In this document: in pieces, positions 1 through 11,592 of the stretch
Numbering within the stretch: position 1 is the stretch's first letter
Layout: each line of letters opens with the position of its first letter
NCBI RefSeq assembly: GCF_040182365.1
Contig: NZ_CP144460.1
Location: forward strand, 2,728,001 to 2,792,000
Direction of reading: 5' to 3'
Length of the DNA stretch: 64,000 nt
Source of the DNA: Xanthomonas sp. 10-10
GTDB taxonomy: Bacteria; Pseudomonadota; Gammaproteobacteria; Xanthomonadales; Xanthomonadaceae
Translations under genes and position numbers: made by a program
The notes under the pieces: model-generated
Databases searched by the model: none
The model's input: only the letters and a program-made list of their open reading frames with translations
What the model was told of the DNA's origin: nothing

Positions 1-598
1 CAGCCGCTCGTTGCCGCAGGACGACCCGCGCCGGCTGGAGCTCGAACAGGCGGTCGACCTGGCCGAGAATGCGCTGGTCGAAGGCCGCGACCGCGTCAAC
101 GGCCTGCGCGACAGTTATTCGCTGCGCCAGGATCTGGCCGCCGCACTGCAGCGCGCACGCGAGGCCAGCATGCCACCGGCGTCGGCCGACCTGCAGGTGT
201 CGGTGGAAGGACGCCCGGTGGCGCTGCGCCCGCTGGTGGCCGACGAAGTGTTCCAGCTTGGCCGCGAAGCATTGGCCAATGCCGATCGCCATGCCGACGC
301 CACGCGCATCGCGCTGGAACTGCGTTACGGTTCACGTGACTTCGTGCTGCGCATCCGCGACGATGGCTGCGGCCTGGATCCGGACGTGCTGCATGGGCAT
401 GCGCGCACCGGGCACTGGGGGCTGACCGGCATGCAGGAACGCGCCAAACGCATCGGCGCCAAGATGCAGTTGTGGTCGCGTCCAGGCAGCGGCACCGCAA
501 TCCAGATCACGCTTCCGGCCCGCACCGCCTATGCGACGCCACCGCGCTGGTGGTGGCGATTTCGACCTGCACGATCCACGGAGAGCTCCAATGGCTGA
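1..598 (+). CDS. Sensor histidine kinase, NarX/LuxR-system type (C-terminal part only)
   Basis: The reading frame is already open at the left edge, so only about the last 198 residues are visible. The segment holds the end of a HisKA_3-type dimerisation region followed by an HATPase_c domain: an N-box (REALANADRHADAT), a G1 box (RDDGCGLD), a G2-like GHWGLTGMQERAKRIG and a final GSGTAIQITLP strand. This layout is typical of kinases that phosphorylate NarL/LuxR-type regulators, and such a regulator starts 8 bases inside the end of this gene. The overlap implies co-transcription and translational coupling. The sensor domain lies outside the window, so the signal is unknown. About 25 Arg/Trp-rich residues follow the ATPase domain. 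Confidence 0.9.
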   Translation, partial: SRSLPQDDPRRLELEQAVDLAENALVEGRDRVNGLRDSYSLRQDLAAALQRAREASMPPASADLQVSVEGRPVALRPLVADEVFQLGREALANADRHADATRIALELRYGSRDFVLRIRDDGCGLDPDVLHGHARTGHWGLTGMQERAKRIGAKMQLWSRPGSGTAIQITLPARTAYATPPRWWWRFRPARSTESSNG

Positions 599-1232
599 GA
601 TGGTCAAACCGACCGACGTGCTGGTGGTAGACGATCATCCGCTGCTGCGCGACGGTCTCAGCGCCATGCTCGCCGCCGAACACGACATGCGTGTGGTCGG
701 CGAAGCCGAGGACGGCGAACAGGCCGTGGCCTGCTACGCCAGCCTGCGCCCGGACGTGGTGCTGATGGATCTGCAGATGCCGCGCGTGGATGGCGTCGAA
801 GCCATCCAGCGCATCCGCCGTGTCGACCCCGCCGCCAAGGTCATCGTGTTGACCACCTATACCGGCGATGTGCGTGCGGTGCGCGCACTGCAGGCCGGCG
901 CCTGCGGCTACCTGCTGAAGAGCGCGCTGCGCCGCGAGCTGGTCGACACCATCCGCGACGTACGCCGCGGCCAGCGGCGGCATGTGCCGGCATCGGTGGC
1001 CGAAAACATCGCCGCCCACGTGCTCGACGACGCACTATCCGCCCGCGAGACGGAGGTACTGAGCCTGGTGGCCACCGGCTGCTCCAACAAGCAGATCGGC
1101 AACGCCTTGAGCATTTCCGAAGAGACGGTCAAGGCGCATATGAAGAACATCCTGGCCAAGCTCGGCGTGCGCGATCGCACCCACGCAGTCACCGTTGCCC
1201 TGCGCCGGGGAATCCTGTCGCTGGAAACCTGA
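591..1232 (+). CDS. Response regulator, NarL/LuxR family
   Basis: 213 residues. The N-terminal receiver domain has the acidic pair D14/D15, the probable phospho-acceptor D60 (VVLMDLQMP), T88/T89 and K110. A LuxR-type helix-turn-helix follows at about residues 148-205 (LSARETEVLSLVATG, SEETVKAHMKNILAKLG). The reading frame is open from 531, but ATG 591 is preferred: it has GGAGAG just upstream, overlaps the kinase stop by 8 bases, and starts directly in front of the receiver fold. It is the cognate partner of the upstream kinase and is expected to be a DNA-binding transcription factor. The target genes cannot be told from the sequence. Confidence 0.95.
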   Translation: MAEMVKPTDVLVVDDHPLLRDGLSAMLAAEHDMRVVGEAEDGEQAVACYASLRPDVVLMDLQMPRVDGVEAIQRIRRVDPAAKVIVLTTYTGDVRAVRALQAGACGYLLKSALRRELVDTIRDVRRGQRRHVPASVAENIAAHVLDDALSARETEVLSLVATGCSNKQIGNALSISEETVKAHMKNILAKLGVRDRTHAVTVALRRGILSLET

Positions 1233-1645
1233 GCCGCCTGCAACCTGGTAGGTCGCAAGCGTCGGTCGCTCTTCAATCGCCGCTTCATCCGGTCATTGCG
1301 GTAGCACGGCAAGGGCAGGCGGGATGCCAAGACGCACCCCGCGCATCGGCCGGCTCACCCATGGCGCCGCGATGGATCGCCCCATGGAGGACTCCCCCAC
1401 CCCGCTGCCCACCACGCTCGCCAGCGCCAACTCTGTAACCCGGTCCACCATTCTTGAACGCAAGGCGCACAAGGCGATCGACACGCACTGTCAAATCGAT
1501 CGGCTTGAGCTATCTTATGCCCCGCCAAGCGGCATGGGGGCCGCTTCAGCATCTTGTCTGACAGCCGATAACGGCTAGGTCCGACCGCCGCACAGCGCTG
1601 CGGCGGCACTCGATTCAATCACTAAACGCGTTCAGGGGAATTGCG
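1233..1645. other. Intergenic region with a possible sigma-28 promoter
   Basis: 413 bases without a convincing gene. An 84-codon reading frame on the plus strand lacks a ribosome site and family features. The sequence GCCGATAA at 1564-1571 matches the -10 element of FliA (sigma-28) promoters, although the expected -35 TAAA is only weakly represented (TTCA, 1545-1548). It lies about 75 bases before the Cache-HAMP gene. Confidence 0.4.
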
Positions 1646-2773
1646 ATGCTTCGTCACTCTTTGCGGGTGCGCCTGCTGTTGCCGGTGCTGGCCTTGGTGC
1701 TGGTCGTGGTGGTGGCCCTCACGGTCATTCTGGCCATTACCGAAGCGAACCGGGTCAAGTTCGAGACCGGCGACGCGATCGAGCGCCAGTCGGTGTCCTT
1801 GCAGACCTTGTTCGCCGTCACCCGCTCGATGATGCTCGACCGCGTCAATTCCTCGATGCGCCAGTTGCGCAAGGAAGCCAATGCGCAGGGCGCCCCGAGC
1901 ATCGGCAGCGAAATCCGCGTCGCCGACCGCAACGCCAACGACCTGCTGCTGGGCCAGCGCCCGCAGGCAAACGCCTTCACCATGCTGGACGACGTCACCG
2001 CCATTCACGAAGGCACCGCGACCTTGTTCTCGCGTACCGGCGATGAGTTCGTACGCATTTCCACCAACGTCAAGAAGGACGACGGCAGCCGCGCCATCGG
2101 CACCGTGCTCGACCCCAACGGCCAGGCTGCCGCCAAGCTGCGCAACGGCGAGAGCTTCTACGGCGTGGTCGACATCCTCGGCAACCCGTACGTCACCGGC
2201 TATGAGCCGATCTTTGCCGGCAACGACAAGCGTGTCATCGGCGCCTGGTACGTCGGCTACAAGGCCGACACCCAGGCCCTGGAAAACGTGGTCAGCAGCC
2301 GTCGCGTGCTCGATTCCGGCTTCATCGCCGTGTTCGACAGCAAGAACAAGCTGCGCTTCCAGTCCACCACCGGTGCCACCACCGACACCGCCACCATCGA
2401 GCGCATCGTCAAGGACAGCCCGGACGACTGGGTCGTGACCAAGCAGGAAGTGCCCGACTGGGGCTTCACCCTGGTCTCGGCCTATCCCAAGAGCGACGTC
2501 AATGGCGTGATCGTGCGCCAGTCGCTGTGGATCGCCGGCATCGGCCTGCTGGTCTGCGCCCTGTTGCTTGGCCTGCAGTGGGCCCTGATCTGGAACCGCG
2601 TGCTGCGCCCCATCCAGCATCTGACCACCGTGGCCGAAGAACTGAGCCTGGGCAAGTGGAACCACACCATCGAAGAGGTCAACCTCAAGGATGAAATTGG
2701 TACCCTGGCGCGTGCCATCTCCCGCCTGTCCAACAGCGTCCGGTTGGCCATGGAGCGCCTCAGCAAACGCTGA
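1646..2773 (+). CDS. Cache-HAMP membrane sensor lacking a signalling domain
   Basis: 375 residues. A first membrane helix is at about 9-31, followed by a periplasmic domain of about 250 residues that resembles the Cache_3/Cache_2 sensor domain found in chemoreceptors and kinases (for example GDEFVRISTNVKKDDGSRAIG and a GEPIFAGNDKRVIGAWYVG-like stretch). A second helix is at about 290-315 and a HAMP domain at about 316-370, after which the protein stops. There is no methyl-accepting, kinase, GGDEF or phosphatase output. Ribosome site AGGGGAA precedes ATG 1646. The next gene, 44 bases downstream, encodes a small cytoplasmic protein that may supply the missing output. It could be read as a truncated chemoreceptor, but the clean stop and the adjacent partner argue for a designed short form. 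Confidence 0.85.
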   Translation: MLRHSLRVRLLLPVLALVLVVVVALTVILAITEANRVKFETGDAIERQSVSLQTLFAVTRSMMLDRVNSSMRQLRKEANAQGAPSIGSEIRVADRNANDLLLGQRPQANAFTMLDDVTAIHEGTATLFSRTGDEFVRISTNVKKDDGSRAIGTVLDPNGQAAAKLRNGESFYGVVDILGNPYVTGYEPIFAGNDKRVIGAWYVGYKADTQALENVVSSRRVLDSGFIAVFDSKNKLRFQSTTGATTDTATIERIVKDSPDDWVVTKQEVPDWGFTLVSAYPKSDVNGVIVRQSLWIAGIGLLVCALLLGLQWALIWNRVLRPIQHLTTVAEELSLGKWNHTIEEVNLKDEIGTLARAISRLSNSVRLAMERLSKR

Positions 2774-2817
2774 GCCGCTCCGCCCGATTTCGTACCAGAT
2801 GATGCAAGGAAGACGCC

Positions 2818-3447
2818 ATGTCCAATGAATTCCGTCCGCTGATCGAGGTCCTGCGCGAGCTCAGGGCGCTGGCACTGAAGAAGGCGTCCGGCTTTCTGTT
2901 TGTCGTCACCGAAGAAAACCATTCCTGCATCGTCCGCCTCAATGCCGGGCAGATCGAAGAAGTGGTCTTCCGCATGCTGCGCAATGACGAGGCGGTGCAA
3001 CGCCTCACCATGGTCGGGGCCGCGAAGGCCCGCTTCCAGACCGACCCCGGCGCCGGCCTGGGCAAGCCATCCTTGCTGAGCGAAGACTCGCGCCAGTGGT
3101 TAATGGGCGGCTTCGAGCAGGATCTGGGCGGTGCGCCGGCCCCGGTGCGTGCGCCGGTCGCCACCGCTCCGGTGCCGGCACCTGCCGCAGCCAGCGCGGC
3201 ACCCACAACGCCCGCACCGGCGTCTGCCGGCAACGGCGCAGCGCCGGACGAAGCGGTTCGCCAGGCGCTGGAAAAAGTCGCACTGAACTATCTCGGCCCC
3301 ATCGCCGGCATGTTGTGCGATGAAGCCTGGGAAGCCTCCAGCGATATCGAGCAGGTGCTCAGCCAGCTCGGCGCCAATCTTTCCACGCCGCAGGAAGCGC
3401 AGAAGTTCATGGCCGATGCGCGTGTAGCGCTGGCCAAGCTGCGCTAA
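2818..3447 (+). CDS. PATAN/DUF4388-like small signalling protein
   Basis: 209 residues, no signal peptide or membrane helix. The first ~100 residues (LRALALKKASGFLFVVTEEN, VRLNAGQIEEVVF) have the glycine/hydrophobic pattern of PATAN/DUF4388 domains, which occur in response-regulator-associated proteins controlling motility and gliding. An Ala/Pro-rich linker (about 103-140) leads to a helical C-terminal domain (LEKVALNYLGPIAGMLCDEA to the end) that resembles the small DUF8082-type module often found with it. It lies 44 bases after the Cache-HAMP gene and is probably co-transcribed. I infer that it is the cytoplasmic partner of that sensor; the family match is by pattern only. Confidence 0.65.
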   Translation: MSNEFRPLIEVLRELRALALKKASGFLFVVTEENHSCIVRLNAGQIEEVVFRMLRNDEAVQRLTMVGAAKARFQTDPGAGLGKPSLLSEDSRQWLMGGFEQDLGGAPAPVRAPVATAPVPAPAAASAAPTTPAPASAGNGAAPDEAVRQALEKVALNYLGPIAGMLCDEAWEASSDIEQVLSQLGANLSTPQEAQKFMADARVALAKLR

Positions 3448-3656
3448 GGCGAGGCCAAGCTGCCGGCGGTGCACCAAACCATCCAATGCTGATCTAGTCC
3501 TCGTCCACTACTTCACCCATCACTGTCTCCTTCGAAAAAGTAATACTTGAGCAGGAGATCTGCGGGTATTACAGACCAGGCACCGCGTCGGCGGCTTGTG
3601 CACTGATTGCGCAGGATTGAGATACGGCCAACTGCTCGGACACGGCGCGTCCCGCC
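3448..3656. other. Intergenic gap at left border of helicase insertion
   Basis: 209 bases between two converging genes. Base composition falls below the surroundings around 3490-3570. No gene, tRNA or obvious direct repeat with the right border (about 6900-6985) is visible. Confidence 0.5.
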
Positions 3657-6374
3657 CTATGCGCTGCGCGGTGCAGCCGCCCATTGAGCGATGAAGTCGC
3701 CGATACTTTCTGCGATGCCGCTCTTGATCGTGCTTAGGCGAAGGATGGGGATGCCACTTTTCGCCAGAATTCCGTTCTTCAACGCGTCCCGCGCCGCCTG
3801 TTCTGGCCGGTCATGGGAACCACCATCGACCTCGATCACCCCTAAAGGCACCTTGCCCACCTTGAAATAGATGACGAAGTCGCAGCTGGCACGTGCCATG
3901 AAGGCTCGTTCGCGCTGCGTTAAATCCGGATTACTCGGCGATGCGACCTGATCCAGCTTGATCTGATCGTGGTACATCAACGACCGGTATACCGATGCGG
4001 AAAGCGCTTCGCGCAGCAACTGCGCCGCGATCTGTTCGGACTTGTAGCGCGAGTCCTCCGGCCTCAAGCGCGCGTTCAAGCGCGCAAGGGAGTGGTCGTA
4101 CTCGCGATACAGCAGATCGAAGGCCGACACCACCGGCGCACGCACAATCTGCTCGTCCTGCGCGTAATAGCTGACGTAGCGCATCAGAGCCGCGATCTGG
4201 CCGTTGTTGCCGGTGAACACTTCGTCGCCCGTCACCAAGGTGAAGCGGTGCCTGGCTCGCGACACCGCTACGTTGACCATGTGCGGGTCGTCAACGAAAT
4301 CCAGCCGCTCGCGTTGCTGGTTGTAGCGCTTCTTGTCCAGCACGGTGGAGAACACGATCTCGTCGCACTCCCGGCCCTGGAACTTGTGCACGGTGTCCTT
4401 GACGAAATCCTCCGGCAAGCAGGTACCCGAGAGATCAACCTGCGCTCGGAACGGGGCGATGAAGCCACGGCCGTCGCGGTCCATCCCGACGGGCTCGCCC
4501 TCGTCGTCAAGCAACTTGAGCAGGGAATCCAGCTCCCTGAGGTTGGTGTTGTTGCGGGTATGGTTCCCCCTGGCAGTCACCACCAGGCGTAGAGGCGACT
4601 CACCTTTATCTTCGGTCATTGGTACCAGTGCATTGTCGTAGAACTGCTGGTTGCAGAACTGGATGATCCTGGGGTGGCAGCGATAGTGCTCTTTCAACAG
4701 CGTCCTGGGTATCGCAGCCCCGAATACATTGATGCACGAATCGAGCAAACTGTATCGCTCGCAATCGTAGGCAGCGGCGGGCGCAGGCAGGCCGAGAGCA
4801 ACCGGAATGTGCGCCAACTGGCGGTTATCGCCGACGACGATCAGGTTCTTTGCGCAGCCCAGAGGTAGGATGCCCGGCACAATGTCCTGCAATGAAGCCT
4901 CGTCGATGATCACATAATCGAGGATTGCGCCAGACGCGATCGAATTGACAAGGGAGTGCGTACCGCTGCCCAGAATCGGGAAACGCCGCAGAAAGGCATC
5001 GAACTGTTGTTGATGCCGGTACGTGTTGGCATCGAAGCTGTCCGAAGACCGCACCTGAGCTTGCAGATGTTGCTTCAGGTGACGCATCGATGCCGCCTTC
5101 AACGTCTCCAGCGAAACATCGAAATCAGCCAGTGCCAGCGAGTCGCGGCACTTCTGCAACTCCGCTTCCTTGTCTCGTGACGCCTTGTCGTAATAGTGCA
5201 TCTGCAGGGCATGGAAAACGCTCAGGCGCGCATCGCCATCGGTGAACGGCTTGGTGCGGAAAATCTTGAACTTGAACAGCAGCTCGATGCGATCTTTGAG
5301 GCGGATGCGCTGCTCACCGAGATGGGCCAGGTAGGCCATCAGATCCGTGGTCTTGGGCGGCGACAGTCCGTACTTGTCCAGCGAGACGGTCACCTGCACA
5401 CCGCTTTCTGCTTGCCACTGCTGCAGATAGCGCCGCTCGACGGTCAGCTCGTCTAGCTCGACCTGCAGTTGCGCCACCCGATTGCGATCGTGTAAGTGCT
5501 GTTTCACGCGGTCGAGCAGGACCTGGACTTCCTCCAACGACGGCGCAGGCTCGGATTCGATGGATGGCCACGGCGCTAGATCGGCGAAGAAGTCCTTGCG
5601 GTTGTTCTGGTTACCGAGCTTGGCGACCAGGTGACCCAGGCCGCACTTCTCCAGCTTCTCGTAGACGTTTTCCACCGCCGCATTGTTGTTGGACAGTACC
5701 GCCACCGTCTGCCCACGCAGCAGGATATTGGCGAGGATGTTGAGGATGGTCTGGGTCTTGCCGGTCCCTGGTGGGCCCTCGATGACGCTTACCTGCGCAC
5801 GAAACGCCTGCTCGACCGCCGCAAGCTGGCTCTCGTTCAACCCGAACGGATAGATCAGCCCCTGACCTGCCGCTAGTACGCCGTTACGCCCCGTGCAATA
5901 GGCCTGCAAGGCAGTGTCGGCACTGGCGGGCAGTTTTCCCAATTGGTGCACGACATTTGCAGCGATTTTGCGGTCAGTCTCGGATTTCGCGCTATCGCGC
6001 CGGGCATTCGCCACGACTGAGAAGTAATGGAAGATCGGCGTATCTTTTATCGCCGTTGGCGCGACAAGACCGATACCTTCCATCTTATAGACGTAGGGCC
6101 TATTGGTGCCCGGATAGTGCACGACCGCATACCGTTCGTCATAGATCGTCACCTTGGAGATGGGCTTGACGATCGTGCTACCTGGTTTTGTCAGTAACAT
6201 CGCGCCCAACTCGCGCGTTGGAGAAACGCGACAGTTGCCAAGTGGGCGGGTGTAGGTTTTTTTTGAAGGGTAATGACAAACCAGTTGCAGGGCTTTGTAC
6301 TTGTCGCTCCAGCAAATCACCCAATCACTGATCTTCGCAGTCTTATCTTCGCCATCCACATGGATAGAAACCAT
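3657..6374 (-). CDS. SF1 helicase fused to a restriction-endonuclease-like domain
   Basis: 905 residues from ATG 6374, which has AAGGGA just upstream; the frame stays open to a TTG at 6431. All SF1 (Upf1/Dna2-like) motifs are present: LNESQLAAVEQA before motif I, GPPGTGKT at about 200-207, DEAS at 491-494, GDNRQL at 515-520, VHKFQGRE at 662-669 and VAVSRARHR at 702-710. A roughly 280-residue mostly helical insert separates motifs I and II. The last ~110 residues resemble DUF2726/DUF559 (Vsr-like) nuclease domains, with D832 in CDFVIYF and E848/D850 in VIEVDGGSHD, then RDALKNGIL. The first ~170 residues are an uncharacterised N-terminal region. The gene stands alone between housekeeping genes, is AT-richer than its neighbours and adjoins non-coding AT-rich DNA. 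Helicase-nuclease activity on nucleic acid is expected; a role in defence against foreign DNA is inference. Confidence 0.85.
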   Translation of the reverse strand: MVSIHVDGEDKTAKISDWVICWSDKYKALQLVCHYPSKKTYTRPLGNCRVSPTRELGAMLLTKPGSTIVKPISKVTIYDERYAVVHYPGTNRPYVYKMEGIGLVAPTAIKDTPIFHYFSVVANARRDSAKSETDRKIAANVVHQLGKLPASADTALQAYCTGRNGVLAAGQGLIYPFGLNESQLAAVEQAFRAQVSVIEGPPGTGKTQTILNILANILLRGQTVAVLSNNNAAVENVYEKLEKCGLGHLVAKLGNQNNRKDFFADLAPWPSIESEPAPSLEEVQVLLDRVKQHLHDRNRVAQLQVELDELTVERRYLQQWQAESGVQVTVSLDKYGLSPPKTTDLMAYLAHLGEQRIRLKDRIELLFKFKIFRTKPFTDGDARLSVFHALQMHYYDKASRDKEAELQKCRDSLALADFDVSLETLKAASMRHLKQHLQAQVRSSDSFDANTYRHQQQFDAFLRRFPILGSGTHSLVNSIASGAILDYVIIDEASLQDIVPGILPLGCAKNLIVVGDNRQLAHIPVALGLPAPAAAYDCERYSLLDSCINVFGAAIPRTLLKEHYRCHPRIIQFCNQQFYDNALVPMTEDKGESPLRLVVTARGNHTRNNTNLRELDSLLKLLDDEGEPVGMDRDGRGFIAPFRAQVDLSGTCLPEDFVKDTVHKFQGRECDEIVFSTVLDKKRYNQQRERLDFVDDPHMVNVAVSRARHRFTLVTGDEVFTGNNGQIAALMRYVSYYAQDEQIVRAPVVSAFDLLYREYDHSLARLNARLRPEDSRYKSEQIAAQLLREALSASVYRSLMYHDQIKLDQVASPSNPDLTQRERAFMARASCDFVIYFKVGKVPLGVIEVDGGSHDRPEQAARDALKNGILAKSGIPILRLSTIKSGIAESIGDFIAQWAAAPRSA

Positions 6375-6984
6375 ACGTCCCTTATGCGTGCGCGAACGGC
6401 ATCTTGATTTCGCTTTGCGGCGAACATCCAATGCAATTCTCTGTGCCGATAAGGATTTATCTTGCCATTACCGCCTTGTGGAAAAATATGGCTGTATGGT
6501 CAGCAAGAGGCAATCTGTGACGCAAGGCAATTAGCGCGCAGCTGCAAACCGGCGCGCGGGACTCTTCTATATTTCTCAGGCACTGCACCATTGCATGCCT
6601 TCAGCGCCACGGCGCCACTTCAGTATGCACGCCCACCGGAATGTCGATCAGAAGCGCTCCGGCGCTGAAAGATTGTTGGCGTCGAGCAAGTTTTCGCGAG
6701 CTAGCATCAGCGAGAGGCCGCCACAGCCCCCTGCCCGACCTTGGCAGCCTGTGGGCAGCAAGGTCGGGAGTGTCGTTCTGGCTAATGGATAGTTCCTCCA
6801 CGCTACACCATCGGTGCGCTCAATCCGCTGCCATCACCGGCTTGCCGCAGTTCGGCTGCGCCATACAGGCGATCCATGCTCTAACCGGTGATAGCCACCA
6901 CTAGCTCTGGTGACGTACTTTTTTAAAACAATACGTTACGAGGATTTTTCGATAGTCTGCGATAACCCGCCCGAAGGACCAGTC
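6375..6984. other. AT-richer gene-free stretch beside the helicase gene
   Basis: About 610 bases without a supported gene. 6420-6530 is clearly AT-richer than the window and should contain the helicase promoter. The small reading frames here lack ribosome sites and have shadow-like composition. One inverted repeat is visible at 6734-6768. A second AT-rich patch (6915-6960) lies just before the guaA stop codon. Confidence 0.6.
6734..6768. repeat. Inverted repeat (10-bp arms)
   Basis: CCCGACCTTG (6734-6743) and CAAGGTCGGG (6759-6768) are perfect complements around a 15-base loop. No T-run follows on either strand, so it is not a standard terminator. It may be a relic of the insertion event or a regulatory hairpin. 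Confidence 0.5.
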
Positions 6985-8550
6985 TCACTCCCACTCGATC
7001 GTCGCCGGCGGCTTGCCGGAGATGTCGTAGACCACGCGCGAGACGCCGCGCAGTTCGTTGATGATGCGGTTGCTCACCGTGCCGAGGAAATCGTACGGCA
7101 GGTGCGCCCAGTGCGCGGTCATGAAGTCGATGGTCTCCACCGCACGCAGCGCGATCACCCACTCGTAGGCGCGTGCATCGCCGACCACGCCGACCGACTT
7201 GACCGGCAGGAACACCGCAAACGCCTGGCTGGTCTTGTCGTACAGGTCGGCCTTGCGCAGTTCGTCGATGAAGATCGCATCGGCCTTGGCCAGCAGCTCG
7301 GCGTATTCGCGCTTCACTTCGCCCAGGATGCGCACGCCCAGGCCCGGGCCCGGGAACGGATGGCGATAGACCATGGTGCGGGGCAGGCCCAGTTCCACAC
7401 CGAGGCGACGCACTTCGTCCTTGAACAGTTCGCGCAGCGGTTCGACCAGGCCCAGCTTCATGTGTTCCGGCAAGCCGCCCACGTTGTGGTGGCTCTTGAT
7501 CACGTGCGCCTTGCCGGTCTTGCTGCCGGCCGACTCGATCACGTCCGGGTAGATCGTGCCCTGCGCCAGCCACTTGGCATTGGCCAGCTTGTTGGACTCT
7601 TCATCGAAGATGTCCACGAACAGGTTGCCGATGATCTTGCGCTTGGCTTCCGGGTCGCTCACGCCTTCGAGCTTGGCGAAATAGCGGTCGGCCGCGTTGA
7701 CGCGAATCACCTTGACGCCCATGTGCTCGGCAAACATCGCCATCACCTGGTCGCCTTCCTGCCAGCGCAGCAGGCCGGTATCGACGAACACGCAGGTCAG
7801 CTTGTCGCTGATCGCCTTGTGCAGCAATGCAGCGACCACCGACGAATCCACACCGCCGGACAAACCCAGGATCACTTCGTCGTCGCCGACCTGCGCGCGC
7901 ACGCGCGCAATCTGGTCGTCGATGATGTTGGCGGCGGTCCACAGCGTCTGGCAGCCGCAGACATCGACCACGAAGCGACGCAGCAAGGTCTGGCCCTGCA
8001 GCGTGTGGGTGACCTCGGGGTGGAACTGCACGCCGTACCAGCGCTTGTCCTCATTGGACATCGCCGCCACCGGAATGCGGTCGGTCACGGCAGTAATGGT
8101 GAAGCCGGGCGGCACTTGCGACACGTGGTCGCCATGGCTCATCCACACGTTCAACCGCGATGCGCCCGCATGGTCGGTCAGGCCGGAGAACAGCGCATCG
8201 GCCGCGACGACATCCACCTCCGCATGGCCGAATTCGCGTTGATCGGCCGCTTCGGTGGCGCCGCCCAGCTGCGCAGCCAGGGTCTGCATGCCGTAACAGA
8301 TACCGAACACCGGCAAGCCGCTGTCGAACACTTCCTGCGGCGCCACCGGCGCGCCCGGCAAGGTGGTCGACTCCGGGCCACCAGACAGAATGATGCCTTT
8401 GGCACCGAAGCCGGCAATCTCGGACGGATCGTGATCCCAGGCCCAGATCTCGCAGTACACACCGATTTCGCGAATGCGCCGCGCGATCAACTGCGTGTAC
8501 TGCGCGCCGAAATCGAGGATGAGGATCTTGTCGTTATGGATGCTGGTCAT
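6985..8550 (-). CDS. guaA: GMP synthase (glutamine-hydrolysing)
   Basis: 521 residues, full length for the family. It converts XMP to GMP with ATP and glutamine in the last step of guanine nucleotide synthesis. The N-terminal class-I amidotransferase has nucleophile C85 (VFGICYGMQ) and a FHPEVTH catalytic pair. The ATP-pyrophosphatase domain has the P-loop [12 protein letters not shown]. The C-terminal dimerisation domain includes FPGPGLGVR and ends in ATIEWE. It follows guaB on the same strand, as in many bacteria, here separated by a 121-base spacer that holds a dispersed repeat pair. Confidence 0.98.
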   Translation of the reverse strand: MTSIHNDKILILDFGAQYTQLIARRIREIGVYCEIWAWDHDPSEIAGFGAKGIILSGGPESTTLPGAPVAPQEVFDSGLPVFGICYGMQTLAAQLGGATEAADQREFGHAEVDVVAADALFSGLTDHAGASRLNVWMSHGDHVSQVPPGFTITAVTDRIPVAAMSNEDKRWYGVQFHPEVTHTLQGQTLLRRFVVDVCGCQTLWTAANIIDDQIARVRAQVGDDEVILGLSGGVDSSVVAALLHKAISDKLTCVFVDTGLLRWQEGDQVMAMFAEHMGVKVIRVNAADRYFAKLEGVSDPEAKRKIIGNLFVDIFDEESNKLANAKWLAQGTIYPDVIESAGSKTGKAHVIKSHHNVGGLPEHMKLGLVEPLRELFKDEVRRLGVELGLPRTMVYRHPFPGPGLGVRILGEVKREYAELLAKADAIFIDELRKADLYDKTSQAFAVFLPVKSVGVVGDARAYEWVIALRAVETIDFMTAHWAHLPYDFLGTVSNRIINELRGVSRVVYDISGKPPATIEWE

Positions 8551-8556
8551 TGAGAG

Positions 8557-8671
8557 CCGGGAATCGAGAATCGGGATTGGGGAATCGCAACAGCAAACGC
8601 GGCGCCAGCCGCTATCGGACGAGGAACCGCCGGGCTTTTACGATTCCCGATTCGCGATTCCCCATTCCCGA

Positions 8672-8672
<1 letters not shown>
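8557..8672. repeat. Paired GGGAATCG/CGATTCCC intergenic repeat
   Basis: A tandem run of GGGAATCG-like heptamers or octamers (8557-8587) faces its inverted counterpart of CGATTCCC-like units (8641-8672), with about 53 unrelated bases between. RNA from either strand could fold into a long hairpin. The same arrangement recurs at about 10181-10344, 47688-47790 and 48587-48717. Here it fills the guaB-guaA spacer and its right arm touches the guaB stop codon. Confidence 0.75.
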
Positions 8673-11222
<2,550 letters not shown>

Positions 11223-11271
11223 GGGGCGTCAGGTGTAGAGTCGAAGGCCGTCTATTGTCCCCGATTCCGTC

Positions 11272-11592
11272 ATGACCGACACCACCTCGCCCACCGATTC
11301 GACCACCACCGCCATCGAAGCGGCCGCATTCCGCCGCTTGCTGCAGCATCTCAACCAGCAGCGCACCGATGTGCAGAACATCGACCTGATGATCCTGGCC
11401 GGCTTCTGCCGCAACTGCCTGGGCGACTGGTACCGCGAAGCGGCCGAGGCACAGGGCCAGCCGATGAGCAAGGAGCAGGCACGCGAGGCGGTCTACGGCA
11501 TGCCGTTCGCGCAGTGGAAGCAGCAGCACCAGAAAGACGCCACTGCCGAACAGCTCGAAGCATTCGCTGCGGCCCAGCGCAAACACGGCTGA
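11272..11592 (+). CDS. DUF1244 family protein
   Basis: 106 residues, cytoplasmic. It matches the small proteobacterial DUF1244 family by the core VQNIDLMILAGFCRNCLGDWY and a helical remainder ending in AAQRKHG. The function is unknown. It is divergent from folD, with only 49 bases between the two start codons, so the promoters overlap. A short Thr/Ser/Pro-rich stretch precedes the conserved part, and the exact start could be somewhat further in. Confidence 0.85.
   Translation: MTDTTSPTDSTTTAIEAAAFRRLLQHLNQQRTDVQNIDLMILAGFCRNCLGDWYREAAEAQGQPMSKEQAREAVYGMPFAQWKQQHQKDATAEQLEAFAAAQRKHG

Noticed and set aside
1324-1578. 84-codon open frame between the response regulator and the Cache gene
   Set aside because: No ribosome site, no conserved motif, composition of high-GC non-coding sequence, and it overlaps the probable promoter.
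1646-2773. A frameshifted full-length chemoreceptor
   Set aside because: No methyl-accepting domain is encoded in any frame downstream; the next gene encodes a different intact protein.
3657-6431. TTG at 6431 as start of the helicase gene
   Set aside because: It would add 19 Arg/Lys-rich residues without family support; ATG 6374 has a better ribosome site.
6462-6904. Several small open frames beside the helicase gene
   Set aside because: They overlap on both strands, lack ribosome sites and show no domain; treated as non-coding.
6910-8553. 547-codon plus-strand frame opposite guaA
   Set aside because: Antisense shadow of a universally conserved enzyme; composition typical of reverse-strand high-GC DNA.
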